Source: CADEED01 sp963839685
Lineage (GTDB): Bacteria > Pseudomonadota > Gammaproteobacteria > Steroidobacterales > Steroidobacteraceae
Assembly: GCA_963839685.1 (NCBI GenBank)
Contig: CAWIVS010000011.1
Span: 310,001 to 374,000 of the forward strand
Length of the DNA: 64,000 nt
Direction: 5' to 3'
Shown in pieces: positions 8,735 to 17,915 of this stretch. Every line of letters begins with the position of its first letter. The first letter of the stretch is position 1. The notes below the pieces were generated by a model. The model searched no databases, was not told the origin of the DNA, and was given only the letters and a program-made list of their open reading frames with translations. A program made the position numbers and the translations under genes.

Positions 8735-9086
8735 TACGTCGCGGAATATACCGTCAAGTACAGCAGGCTCAGCGTCGGAGCAGTCGTACTGAACTCAGCC
8801 GCGCGCAGGCACCGGATCAGTGGATTATGGAGACGCGACTGACCGCAAGCGGTCGAGAAGGACCGCATCAAGTATTACCGGTTCACGCTGCTGCGACACG
8901 AACGGCTTGCTACGGCGCTTGGCGTACTGGACACGGTCGTCTTTCGCTGCTCGCGCGACGGCTCGACTCGCGAGAATACATACTGTACGCCCCGGACTCG
9001 ACTACGTGATGGTACAGGCCGAGCAACGTCGCGATGGCAAACGGCTGTTCCACATGTACATCAGGAATTACCAGCCCGGCGCGTGA
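8735..9086 (+). pseudogene. DUF3108-like protein remnant with internal deletion and frameshifts
   Basis: Pieces in different frames look like a DUF3108 protein: AEYTVKYSRLSVGAVVLN resembles the usual N-terminal strand pair, and DRIKYYRFTLLRHERLATALG, with DTVVFRCSRDGSTREN, then LDYVMVQAEQRRDGKRLF the C-terminal half, ending IRNYQPGA before TGA 9086. The normal middle (about 80 residues) is missing between roughly 8800 and 8850. A DUF3108 protein is an outer-membrane-associated family of unknown function. The assignment is made from pattern similarity only. Confidence 0.4.
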
Positions 9087-9219
9087 GGACCGTCAAACGC
9101 CAATCACGCCGGGCCCGCCGGTCGGCGGCGATTGGCGAGTATTGCCGCCGAGCCAATACTCCCAAAACCCCGTTCGTCCTATACTCCGAACGGTGGCAAA
9201 ACGGGTGCACGGCCGCTGT

Positions 9220-10384
9220 ATGGAAATCAATGTTCGCCCCGTCTCCGGAAAGAAGGAGATGAAGCAATTCATAAAATTCAGGATTGACCTGTACCGGGAT
9301 TCTGCGTACGCAATTCCTCCACTCTACATGGACGAATTGACAACGCTGGATCCGGGCAAAAATCCCGCACTCGAATTCTGCGAAGTGCAGTGTTTCATGG
9401 CTTTCGATGGCGACAGGCCGGTCGGCCGCATTTGTGCAATGGTCAATCACCGGGCGAATGAGGTTGGAAAACGCGCAGCGGTCGATTTGGTTTCGTGGAT
9501 TTTATCGATGATGAAACCGTTTCAAGAGCGCTCTTTCCGCGGCTGAGGAATGGGTGAAAGCGAAAGGAATGCACTCCATCCATGGTCCATTGGGATTCAC
9601 CGATCTGGATCAGGAAGGAATGTTGATTCAGGGTTACGACCAGCTGGGCACGATGGCGACCATCTATAACTATCCTTACTACCCGGTTCATGTCGAAAAG
9701 CTGGGCTATATCGGAGATGCGGATTGGGTGGAGTACAGGATCACATTTGCCAGTGTTCTTCCGGAGAAACTGAGACGGGTCGCTGAGCATGTAATGAAGA
9801 AGCACAAGCTGCGAATCCTGAAATACACCAGCGCCTCGAAATTCCTCAAAGACGGCTATGGACAGAAGCTCTTCGAACTCGTGAACAGCACATACAGCCA
9901 TCTATACGGTTTCACTCCGCTCACGCAGGCCCAGATCGACTATTACCTCAAGTTGTACATGCCGATGTTGAAGCTGGAGTTCTTGTGGCTGGTCGTGGAC
10001 GACAGCAAAGAATTGATTGCCATGGGGGTCGCCATGCCATCATTGTCGAGAGCGTTGCAGAGGGCGCAAGGGAGACTGTTCCCGTTTGGATTCCTGCATC
10101 TGATCAAGGCGTTGAAGATGAGGAACCCTGAGGTCGACCTTCTGCTGATCGCCGTGCGCGAGGACTACCAGAACAAGGGAGTGAATGCCTTGATTTTCTA
10201 CGAGGGATTCCCTGCCCTGATCAAAGCCGGCGTGAAATATGCCGAGAGCAATCCTGAATTGCTTGATAACAGGAAAGTGCAGTCACAATGGGACGAGTTC
10301 GAGCACGTGAACCACAAGCGCCGGCGAGCCTACAGGAAAGTCTTGTCACAGATTGCAATCAGCGATCGATCGCACGACGCTTGA
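9220..10384 (+). CDS. GNAT-type acyltransferase, candidate bacterial ceramide synthase (two frameshifts)
   Basis: Expected role: N-acylation of the sphingoid base, cytoplasmic. The product (about 388 residues) opens MEINVRPVSGKKEMKQFI and shows FCEVQCFMAFDGDRPVGRIC, the beta4 strand of a GNAT fold, then HSIHGPLGFTDLDQEG, IYNYPYYPVHVEKLGY, LLLIAVREDYQNKGVNAL (acyl-CoA loop) and KYAESNPELLDNRKVQ. Frame changes near 9470 and 9535 interrupt FGFVDFIDDETVSRALF. The family occurs beside serine palmitoyltransferase genes in Bacteroidota, and a GNAT protein is the ceramide synthase in Caulobacter; both are recalled knowledge. The gene looks lower in GC than its neighbours. It converges on spt 50 bases away. 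The exact substrate is inferred. Confidence 0.65.
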
Positions 10385-10434
10385 GCAAATACGCCTCGCG
10401 CAGGGCCGCGCGGCAACCGATGGCAAGCGGGTAT

Positions 10435-11638
10435 TTAGGCTGCGGCCGGCGGGCGGCGACGGTTGGCGAGTGTCTCCAGGGCGGCAATGATGCGTGAAAT
10501 GTCCTCGTCGCTGTGCGCCGCGCTCAGGCTGATTCGGACGATATTCAGTCCGCTCGGGGTTGCCGGCGGAATCATCAGATTAGTGTATACGCCCGCCTCG
10601 AGCAGGCCCTGCCAGTGTTCGATGGCCGTATCGCGCTCGGCAAAGATCAGCGCGGCAACCGGCCCCGGGGCCGCGGATCCGACACGGTAGCCGAGTTGCT
10701 CCAGCTCCGAATAGAGCCGGACGACATGCTGCCACAGGCGATCCCGCAAGTCCTTTCCGCCGAGTACGCGCCTGAGTGCCTGGCGGGTTGCGGCGATCAC
10801 GGCCGGCGGAGCCGCGGCCGTGAAGATGTACGCGCGACTGGCCATACGCAGCAGTTCCAATTCTGCGTGGCGGCTGACACAGAAACCCCCGACTCCGCCG
10901 AGGCTCTTGGAAAACGTGCCGACAATGAAATCTACGTGCTCCAGCAGGCCCTGTTCCTCGCACCGGCCGAGCCCGCGTGCGCCAAACACGCCGAAGGAAT
11001 GCGCCTCGTCGACCAGCAGCCAGGCGCCGTGGCGCCGTTTGATTTCCGCGATTTCCCGCAACGGCGCGTGGTCGCCGAGGGTACTGTAGATGCCTTCCAC
11101 GACCACGAGCGCCCTCTTGGCGTCGTCACCGAGACGCTCGAGTCGCCGGTGCAGATTGTCGGGATCGTTGTGCCGGAAGCGGATGGTCGTCGCGGCGCTT
11201 AGGCGACAGCCATCGTAAATGCTGGCGTGGCTGTCGGCGTCAACCAGCAGAAAATCTCCGGGACCCGCGAGCGCGGCAAGGGTGCCGAGATTGGCCTGGT
11301 ACCCGTGAAAAAATGATTGCGGCCGGCCATCCGTATGCGTCGGCCAGGGCGCGTTCCAGCGCACGATGACCCGCGTAATTGCCGCTGGCCATGCGCGAGC
11401 CGGTGGTGCCGGTCCCGAGCGCTTCGATGGCGGCAACCGCCGCCGCACGGCATTCGCTGTCGAAGGTCAGCCCGAGATAATTGTTCGTGCCGGCGAGAAT
11501 GACGCGCCGGCCCTGAATGGTGGCCTCGGTCGCTGAATGCACTTCATCCATCGGCGTCGCGACGGACGACACTCGCCCATCGCCGCCAAATGCCGCCTGC
11601 AGCGCGCGCATCGCCTCGAACTTGTCAAACAGGCTCAC
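10435..11638 (-). CDS. spt: Serine palmitoyltransferase (AONS family), one frameshift
   Basis: Spt condenses serine with an acyl thioester to 3-ketosphinganine, using PLP. The ~400-residue product has FAGTNNYLGLTFD-type N-terminal sequence (ILAGTNNYLGLTFD), the TGTTGSRMASGNYAGH block, LLVDADSHASIYDGCR, LVDEAHSFGVFGARGLGR, and the PLP lysine in GTFSKSLGGVGGF. One frameshift lies in a run of six T (minus strand, about 11306-11311), between WPAAIIF and HGYQANLGTL. A GTG at 11638 overlaps the ACP gene by 14 bases. The same family includes BioF, but BioF is encoded at 43662 in this window, and the coupled ACP and acyl-ACP ligases support Spt. The 8-amino-7-oxononanoate role is therefore unlikely. 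Confidence 0.85.
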
Positions 11639-11891
11639 GATGCGGGCCGTCGGCGAGCCGGACGATGCCGGCACAGAGCTGATCCAGCGTGCGCGTACTC
11701 GCCAGCATTTCGACCGGAATGGAGATATCCAGTCGGTCTTCGATCTCCATGATGAGGTCCAGCACTTGCACCGAATCCAGGCTTGCCTCGCGTGCCAGAT
11801 CGGCGCTGCCGCCGATGCCTCCGGCGTCGGGCCGTACGGCACCCAGCGCTTCACGAACTGCCTGCTCCACCGCGGCGGCGCTAATCGTCAT
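11625..11891 (-). CDS. Acyl carrier protein of the sphingolipid operon
   Basis: An 88-residue acidic carrier protein. The phosphopantetheine serine sits in ASLDSVQVLDLIMEIEDRLDI (the usual motif is DSL; here DSV). It would hold the acyl chain offered to Spt. Its gene lies directly upstream of spt, with the spt GTG inside its last codons, so the two are coupled. In Caulobacter a dedicated ACP next to spt is needed for ceramide synthesis (recalled). It is shorter at the C-terminus than it might look: the end DGPHREPV is not conserved. Confidence 0.85.
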   Translation of the reverse strand: MTISAAAVEQAVREALGAVRPDAGGIGGSADLAREASLDSVQVLDLIMEIEDRLDISIPVEMLASTRTLDQLCAGIVRLADGPHREPV

Positions 11892-11969
11892 CGCTGCTGC
11901 CAGTGTTGCAAAATGTGTCCCGTTGCGCGGTCCAGGGCGCGGACCTGACGTGGCGGCTCGGCGGAAATT

Positions 11970-13852
11970 CTACCCGAAACGGCGACCGGTCGCCTCGACG
12001 CGGCTGGGACTCAAGTCTGCGGCCCTCATGGCCTTCGAGCGCGAGATCGGCACGATGCCGATCAGTCCGCACGGAGACTCCGGCAAGCCCTCGCCGCTGA
12101 ATCGCTCCAGAAACTCCTTGCGTGCCGTGCTGCGAGACAGCTTGCCCGACGAAGTGCGCGGAAGCGTGTGTGGCGGTACCAGCTGGATCAGGCAGTGGAT
12201 GCCGAATTCCGAGTAGATCGCCTGCAGCAGGCGGTCGGCCAGCGACGCCAGTGCCGCCGGGTCGACTTCACGGCACTGCACGACCAGCACGGCGATTTCA
12301 CGATCGTCCTCGCCCGTGACCGAAAATGCGGACGCATCTGCAGGCCGCAGTTCCGGTTGCTGTTCCGCCAAATGCTCGATGTCCTGCGGCCAGATATTGC
12401 GACCGTTGATGATCAACAGATCCTTTGCTCGTCCTGCGATGTACAGGTTACCTTCGACGCGGTAGCCCAGGTCGCCGGTGTCCAGCCAGCCATCCGCAGA
12501 CAGGACCTCGCGGGTCGCCTGCGGATTCCCGAAATAGCCGCACATGACACTGGGACCACGCAAATAGATATGGCCGCATCGGCGCTCCGGCAACGGCCGA
12601 CCCTGCGAATCACAGATCGCAACTTCGAAGTTTGGCAGGGGTGCGCCGCAATTGATGAACGCGTTGGTCTTGATCGCAGAATCGGACTCAGGAACTGGCT
12701 GCGCCCTGCCATCCAGCAACAGAGACTCGCTGTTCACTCGATCGACCAGAACTCCGGCTCCGACCGGCGAAAAACTCACCGCCAGGCAGCATTCGGCCAT
12801 GCCGTAGCAGGGCAGGAAGGCACGCGCATCGAATCCGGCCGGCGCCAGCACATCGGCGAAATTTTGAAGCCATGCGGGATGGATCATTTCTGCGCCGACG
12901 CCTGCGATTCGCCAGGTCGAGAGATCGAGACCCTCCGTGTCCTTCTTCGCCCTGAGGCGGCGGGCGCACAGTGCATAGCCGAACGGCGGGCTGAATGACA
13001 CGGTGGAGCGGTTGCGCGACATCAGCTCCAACCACAGGCGCGGACGCATCGCAAAATCCCGCGTCGCCAGGAAGTCGACCGAGCGCTGCGTCGCCACGCA
13101 TCCGAGCACGATGCCGACGAGACCCATGTCGTGGTAGTACGGAAGCCAGGAGCAGAAGCGATCGTCTGGAGTCAGTCGGAACCCGTGATTAAAGATCGCT
13201 TGCAGGTTACTCATGGCGGCAAATTGCGTGATCATCGCGCCGCGCGGAAAGCGTGTGCTGCCAGACGTGTATTGCAGGTACGCAAGTTCGTCCCGCCGTG
13301 CCGGCGGGGGCAATTCGCCAACCACTTCGAGCGCCATGAAATCACTCATCGTTCCGGTCAGTTCCAGCCCCAGGCCCGCCGTCGCCTTGCGCAGCAACTC
13401 GACGAACTCGACCGGTGCGAACGCGGCCACCGCATCGCAATCACGCAGCAACTGCCCCAAATGGCGAACGTCGGCGTCGCGCCCCCCCAAATGGATCGCC
13501 GCCGGAAGCGGGACCGGCACCAGCGCCCATACTGGCAGGCGAAAAACATCACCACGAAATCGAGGTGCGTATGAGCGACCAGCGCAATCCGGCTGCCGCG
13601 ATCGAAATGCTGCAACCGGCGCGCCAGATCGCGTGCTCTTCCGTGCAACTCGCGGTAAGTGAGCGAGGCAGCGAGCTCACCACGAGCGTCGTAATAATTG
13701 ACGCCTGACTGACCTGAAGCGGCATAGTCGAGCGCTTCCGACAACGTTGCGAAATCGGCACTCCGCAGAGGAATGCCGCTAGCGGTCGGCGTCGGCTCGT
13801 GGCCGGAAATATCGGGCGCCTTTGGCGCGTGGCTACCGTCCACCGATTTCAC
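11970..13852 (-). CDS. Fatty-acyl-AMP ligase / acyl-ACP synthetase (one frameshift)
   Basis: Adenylates a fatty acid and passes it to a carrier protein. The ~627-residue ANL enzyme has LAYLQYTSGSTRFPRGAM (P-loop), WLPYYHDMGLVG and PCYGMAECCLAVSF, which are fatty-acyl-AMP-ligase signatures, then WLDTGDLGYR and the C-terminal LPRTSSGKLSRS with the catalytic lysine. A frameshift near 13530 breaks ACQYG from PVPLPAAIHLGGRDAD; one extra G in GGG gives YGALVPVPLP, as in the family. GTG 13852 overlaps the stop of the small upstream ORF (GTGA). It precedes the ACP gene by 78 bases, so the ACP is its probable partner. Confidence 0.87.
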
Positions 13853-13998
13853 CCCGGATAGCCGCCTGATCTGGTGTCGCCCATTCGAAAACCGCGGGGG
13901 TAGGCCCGCAATTGCCGGTAAATGTAATGGTTGAGTCGCTGCAGTGCAATGTTGTCACCTCGATGTGCTTCGCCGCTCAGTTTGACGCTTGCTGCCAT
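13849..13998 (-). CDS. Small 49-residue protein, translationally coupled to the acyl-AMP ligase
   Basis: ATG 13998 opens a 49-residue basic product with QRLNHYIYRQLRAYPRGFR. Its TGA overlaps the GTG of the following acyl-AMP ligase by four bases, and it begins nine bases after the stop of the ACP-fused ligase. It fills what would otherwise be a 155-base gap in a tightly packed operon. I do not recognise the family. It could be a real small protein or a coupling ORF. Confidence 0.4.
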   Translation of the reverse strand: MAASVKLSGEAHRGDNIALQRLNHYIYRQLRAYPRGFRMGDTRSGGYPG

Positions 13999-14007
13999 GG
14001 CGCCCCG

Positions 14008-15978
14008 TCATACCGGCCGCGCGTCAAGGAAGGCGGCAAGTTCCCGCAGCGTCGGATTGTCGAAGAGGTCGGTGACTTCCAGCCGATTGGGGAACTCCCT
14101 GTCAATTGCCTCGTGGAGTCGCGCCAGAGTCAGGGAATTCAGGTTGATACTGAACAGATTGGTCTCAACGCCGACGTGCTTTTCCGGGATTAACCGAGCG
14201 CAGATTTCCTGCAACCGCTGGGTCGTGCCACGAGCGGATTCGGTATCCGCCGCCTGCGTGTCTTCCGGCTCGGCGAGCAGCGGCGCCAGCGCCGCGATTG
14301 CCTCTTCGAACCGGCCCTGCTCGAACTCGCGCGCCAGCAAATGGCGCTGGACCTTGCCGCTCGTTGTCTTGGGAATCCGCGTCACTGGCAGTACATGGGC
14401 CACTTCAAGCCCGGTCTGCTGGTTGATGGACCGGCGCAGACCGCGTGCAATGGAAACGAATTCCTTCAGGCCACCTCGGTGCAGCGCAAAAATCACCAGA
14501 TCTTCGGTGCCTGTCCGGTTGTTGCGCGCGCCGACCGCGACGACCCGGCCGGCTTCCATACCAGGCAGCCGTCCGGCAACAATCTCCAGGTCATGGGGAT
14601 TGTAGTTTTGACCGTTGACGAAAATGACATCCTTCGTCCTGCCGGTAATCACGAGCTCGCCCGCGATCAGGAATCCAAGATCGCCCGTATCGAGCCAGCC
14701 ATCCGCTGAAAGTACGCGGGCGGTTGCCACATCGTCCCGGTAGTAGCCGCGAGTCACGTTCTCCCCGCTGATACACACATGCCCGAGTATCCCGTCGCTA
14801 AGCGGCGTGCCGGCATCATCCGTGATGCGCAGCTGCACGCCGGCGACAGGCGGCCCCAGCTTCACGAAACTGACGGCATGCGGGTCGTCCGCCGCCACCT
14901 GCCTGACCGTGTCTCCCACTCGGAAAGCATTTCGGTCCAAATGCAAAACCTCGACCCCCACTCCAGGCCGGGGGATGCTCACCGCAAGGCTGGCTTCCGC
15001 GAGGCCATAGACCGTCAACATCGTGGCGGCCCCAAGACGGCTGGACGTCATCGCGCGCATGAATCTATCGCACAGTTCTGCCGAGACCGGCTCTGCACCA
15101 TTGAACAGTATGCGCACGGCCGACAGGTCCAGCCCCTCCGGACGCCTGAGCTCGAATTGCGTCAGGTAGTGCTGGTAGCCGAAATTCGGCGAACAAAGCA
15201 CGGTGGCCCGCAGTTCCGTCGCTTTCTTCAGCCATAGCAGCGGCCGGCGTGCGAACAAGTCGGTGCGCATGATCGCATGCGTCGCACCACAGGCGATCAT
15301 GTTCAGATGAAAGCCGATCAGTCCCATGTCGTGGCTCAGTGGCATCCAGCTCAGCGCTACGTCAGAATCGGTGTAATGCACAGCTTCGCTTATCGCGGCG
15401 ATATTCGTCATTACACTTAGGTGGGTAAGTACTATGCCTTTGGGTTCACTGGTGGACCCCGAGGAATACTGGACAAAGGCAATGTCGTGGCGGTCGGGCA
15501 CGATTGGCCGTCCGGGTGCGCCCGCGACATCGAGGGCACCGACCAGCAGCAAGCGCGACCGTACCTGCAGCCACTGCTCCCGCAAACCCGCGGCCGACGC
15601 AAAGCCTTCGATGCGTTCCATCGTCCGGACATCGCCGTAGACCCAGGCCCTGTCAAACTGCGCGAATATTCGAAACAACTTGCGTCGCTGCTCATCACCG
15701 ACTCCCACGGCAACCGGCACCGGAACAAATCCCCCCAGGACACACGCCCAGAACATCACGAGGAAGGATTCATTGTCGTTGACGAACAGCAACACCGCGT
15801 CTCCGACGGTGAGCCCGCGACGCTGCAGGGCGCCCAACGTGCCAATCGCGCGCTGCCGCAGTTGGGCAAAACTTAGGGAATGCTGATTATCGGCGCCATC
15901 GATCAGCGTGACGTTGCGGTCCTCGCGCCGCATGGCATCGAGCGCCGAGCACAGGGTATCGAATCGCGGCATGCGCAA
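14008..15978 (-). CDS. Fatty-acyl-AMP ligase fused to a C-terminal acyl carrier domain
   Basis: A 656-residue two-domain protein. Residues 1 to about 570 are an ANL ligase: AFVQYSSGSTSEPKGIVLTH, WMPLSHDMGLIGFHLNM, YGLAEASLAVSIPRP, WLDTGDLGFLIAGEL and TKDVIFVNGQNYNPHD, ending IPKTTSGKVQRH with the catalytic lysine. The last 80 residues are an ACP-like domain with LFSINLNSLTLARLHEAID, where the serine of LNSLT is the likely phosphopantetheine site, followed by EVTDLFDNPTLRELAAFL. Loading and carrying the acyl chain are thus on one chain. Together with the free ACP it gives the operon two acyl-activation systems. A phosphopantetheinyl transferase gene starts divergently just upstream. Confidence 0.9.
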   Translation of the reverse strand: MRMPRFDTLCSALDAMRREDRNVTLIDGADNQHSLSFAQLRQRAIGTLGALQRRGLTVGDAVLLFVNDNESFLVMFWACVLGGFVPVPVAVGVGDEQRRKLFRIFAQFDRAWVYGDVRTMERIEGFASAAGLREQWLQVRSRLLLVGALDVAGAPGRPIVPDRHDIAFVQYSSGSTSEPKGIVLTHLSVMTNIAAISEAVHYTDSDVALSWMPLSHDMGLIGFHLNMIACGATHAIMRTDLFARRPLLWLKKATELRATVLCSPNFGYQHYLTQFELRRPEGLDLSAVRILFNGAEPVSAELCDRFMRAMTSSRLGAATMLTVYGLAEASLAVSIPRPGVGVEVLHLDRNAFRVGDTVRQVAADDPHAVSFVKLGPPVAGVQLRITDDAGTPLSDGILGHVCISGENVTRGYYRDDVATARVLSADGWLDTGDLGFLIAGELVITGRTKDVIFVNGQNYNPHDLEIVAGRLPGMEAGRVVAVGARNNRTGTEDLVIFALHRGGLKEFVSIARGLRRSINQQTGLEVAHVLPVTRIPKTTSGKVQRHLLAREFEQGRFEEAIAALAPLLAEPEDTQAADTESARGTTQRLQEICARLIPEKHVGVETNLFSINLNSLTLARLHEAIDREFPNRLEVTDLFDNPTLRELAAFLDARPV

Positions 15979-15982
15979 TCCC

Positions 15983-16240
15983 TCAGTGCGCGAAAACCTG
16001 CATCGGCAAGTCCCGGCGCGGATGCAGATTGTGCCGAAATTCGGGCTCGGGCGGCGCGCAGCCGCAAAATTCCAGCCGAAAGCGCGTGGCCACCATCATC
16101 ACTTTCATTGCCATTACCCGACAGATGCCGCCACTGCGCTGAAAAAGCGCCTGCAGGAGGTGCAGGTTCTTGTCATCGCCATGCAGGTCGAATGGCCGTT
16201 CCAGCACGGGCGCCAGCGCATCAGCAACGGCAAGACTCAT
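15983..16240 (-). CDS. Hypothetical 85-residue protein, first gene of the acyl-activation operon
   Basis: ATG 16240 begins MSLAVADALAPVLERPFD and the frame ends four bases before the ACP-fused ligase. The product contains GGICRVMAMKVMMVATRFR and EFCGCAPPEPEF with two closely spaced cysteines. No family recognised. The tight spacing supports a real gene; the overlap of its start region with a possible upstream start of the divergent phosphopantetheinyl transferase weakens it. Confidence 0.4.
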   Translation of the reverse strand: MSLAVADALAPVLERPFDLHGDDKNLHLLQALFQRSGGICRVMAMKVMMVATRFRLEFCGCAPPEPEFRHNLHPRRDLPMQVFAH

Positions 16241-16304
16241 GATCGGTGATTGGATTTCCGCGCGCTGGTTATCTCTAGTATTATTCCGCAGCCTGCCGGC
16301 GCCC

Positions 16305-16961
16305 ATGGTGTTAATCGTACATACGGTCAATGACTTTGCGCCTTCGCCGGCGCTGGAGGCCGTCTGGCTTTCCGACCTGCCGACTGAGCGCCGCAGGCAA
16401 CTGCAGCAATGGCCTGATTCCAACGCCCGGCGCCGCTCGCTGGTTGGCAGCAGGTTGCTCTGCGAGGGACTCCGATTGATGGGCTACGCGACTGGCTGTC
16501 TCTCTGGACTGAGCTACGCGAGGCATGGCAAGCCGGACATCGGCGTACCAGTGAATGTCAGCCTGTCACATACCGAGGGCCGGACTCTTTGCGCACTTTC
16601 GACCACCGGACCCGTCGGCGTAGATGTCGAGTGGATTGGTGCGCAGACTGCCGCCGGCTTCGGAATCTATCTGACCGCGTCGGAACGCGCGTGGGCGGGC
16701 GACGATCCGAGTCGTTTTTACGCACTTTGGACACGTAAGGAAGCGGTCGTCAAAGCGGCGGGCACGCTGGGTCTCGCGCAAATTCGCGACGTCAGGATCG
16801 ATCGCGATCTAGCGACCTTGGCGGGAGTGCGCTGGCACACGGAGTCGGTGCCCATGGACCAGGGTTACTCGGCGCACGTGGCGCTCTCCGAGTCATCGTC
16901 GGCGCGGGCGATGCATCGAGTCAGCACGAAAGAGCTCTGCGCCGGCAGATACGCCGATTGA
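16305..16961 (+). CDS. 4'-phosphopantetheinyl transferase (Sfp type)
   Basis: Moves phosphopantetheine from CoA onto carrier-protein serines. The 218-residue product shows the Sfp motifs in order: NVSLSHTEG, PVGVDVEWIG (Mg ligands) and FYALWTRKEAVVKAAG. ATG 16305 is chosen because the conserved fold starts there; an in-frame ATG at 16239 would overlap the divergent small gene. In this place it most likely activates the free ACP and the ACP domain of the ligase encoded on the other strand. It runs into the next nucleotidyltransferase gene 19 bases later. Confidence 0.88.
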   Translation: MVLIVHTVNDFAPSPALEAVWLSDLPTERRRQLQQWPDSNARRRSLVGSRLLCEGLRLMGYATGCLSGLSYARHGKPDIGVPVNVSLSHTEGRTLCALSTTGPVGVDVEWIGAQTAAGFGIYLTASERAWAGDDPSRFYALWTRKEAVVKAAGTLGLAQIRDVRIDRDLATLAGVRWHTESVPMDQGYSAHVALSESSSARAMHRVSTKELCAGRYAD

Positions 16962-16980
16962 CGCGGTCGGCAAAGTATCC

Positions 16981-17793
16981 ATGACAGGCACTATGGACGA
17001 CCGTAGCGTCAAGTACACAGCAGTCATTCTCGGCGCCGGCCAGGGCAGCCGCCTGCTGCCGCTGACCAGAGAAATCCCGAAATGCCTGCTCGCTCTGGCC
17101 GGACGAAGCATGCTCGCGTGGCAGTTGCGCGCGCTCGCCGAAGTCGGCGTACACAAGGCCGTCGTGGTCACGGGTTTCGGTTCAAACCAGGTGGAACTCG
17201 AAATCGCGCAACACGCGCCACCGCACATGCAGGTGCGAACGTTGTACAACCCGTTCTTCAGCCTCGCCGACAATCTCGCGAGCTGCTGGATGGCGCGCGC
17301 TGAACTCACCGGGTCGTGCCTGATCCTGAATGGCGACACGCTGTTCGAACCGGAAATCGCCCGCAGGCTTCTGACAGCTCCACCTGCCCCGATCACGGTC
17401 ACGATCGACCGCAAATCAAGCTATGACGCAGACGACATGAAGGTTGCCACGGTGGGTGACCGCCTCATTGGCATCGGCAAGAAACTGCACGCCGACCAAG
17501 TGACCGGGGAATCGATCGGATTTCTGCGGTTGGACGCGGTTGGCTGCGCACGCTTCGTCGCCGAGGTCGAGCGCGCGATGCGCACCCCCGCCGGCACCCG
17601 ACTGTGGTATCTGTCCGCAATCCATCACCTCGCGGCGGCCGGCGTGGACGTGCGCGTTGTATCGATTGAAGGCTTGCTATGGGGCGAACTCGATTACCCG
17701 GCCGACCTCGTCCGTACCCGGACGATGGCCGCAGTCTGGGTGGCACGAGAACAGGCACTGGCGGGGCGGGTCGAAGCCCGCGGCGTCGTGTGA
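16981..17793 (+). CDS. LicC-like sugar/alditol/choline-phosphate nucleotidyltransferase
   Basis: A 270-residue member of the NTP_transferase family that joins a nucleotide to a phosphorylated sugar or alcohol. It has AVILGAGQGSRLLPLTREIPKCLL, the nucleotide loop and lysine, and LILNGDTLFE with the metal aspartate. Domain size and the short C-terminus resemble LicC-type cytidylyltransferases more than long glucose-1-phosphate enzymes. In the sphingolipid island it could activate a head group for the CDP-alcohol phosphotransferase encoded at 28344. The substrate cannot be read from sequence. Confidence 0.75.
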   Translation: MTGTMDDRSVKYTAVILGAGQGSRLLPLTREIPKCLLALAGRSMLAWQLRALAEVGVHKAVVVTGFGSNQVELEIAQHAPPHMQVRTLYNPFFSLADNLASCWMARAELTGSCLILNGDTLFEPEIARRLLTAPPAPITVTIDRKSSYDADDMKVATVGDRLIGIGKKLHADQVTGESIGFLRLDAVGCARFVAEVERAMRTPAGTRLWYLSAIHHLAAAGVDVRVVSIEGLLWGELDYPADLVRTRTMAAVWVAREQALAGRVEARGVV

Positions 17794-17915
17794 AGAGCCG
17801 GGAAATCCATGCGCTGGCGATCGCGAGCTTGGCGGACAACTGGAAATCGCATGCATTGATCATGAGACGGAGTTCGGGGTCCTGGGTGTGGCGCCCGGGA
17901 GGTCGAGCGAATGAA

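Noticed and set aside
9138..9160. Hairpin agtattg / caatact before the GNAT gene
   Set aside because: Seven pairs with no T-run; too weak to call a terminator or operator.
10435..11638. Second bioF (8-amino-7-oxononanoate synthase)
   Set aside because: The true bioF lies in bioBFCD at 43662; this one is coupled to an ACP and acyl-AMP ligases and has GTFSKS, so Spt fits better.
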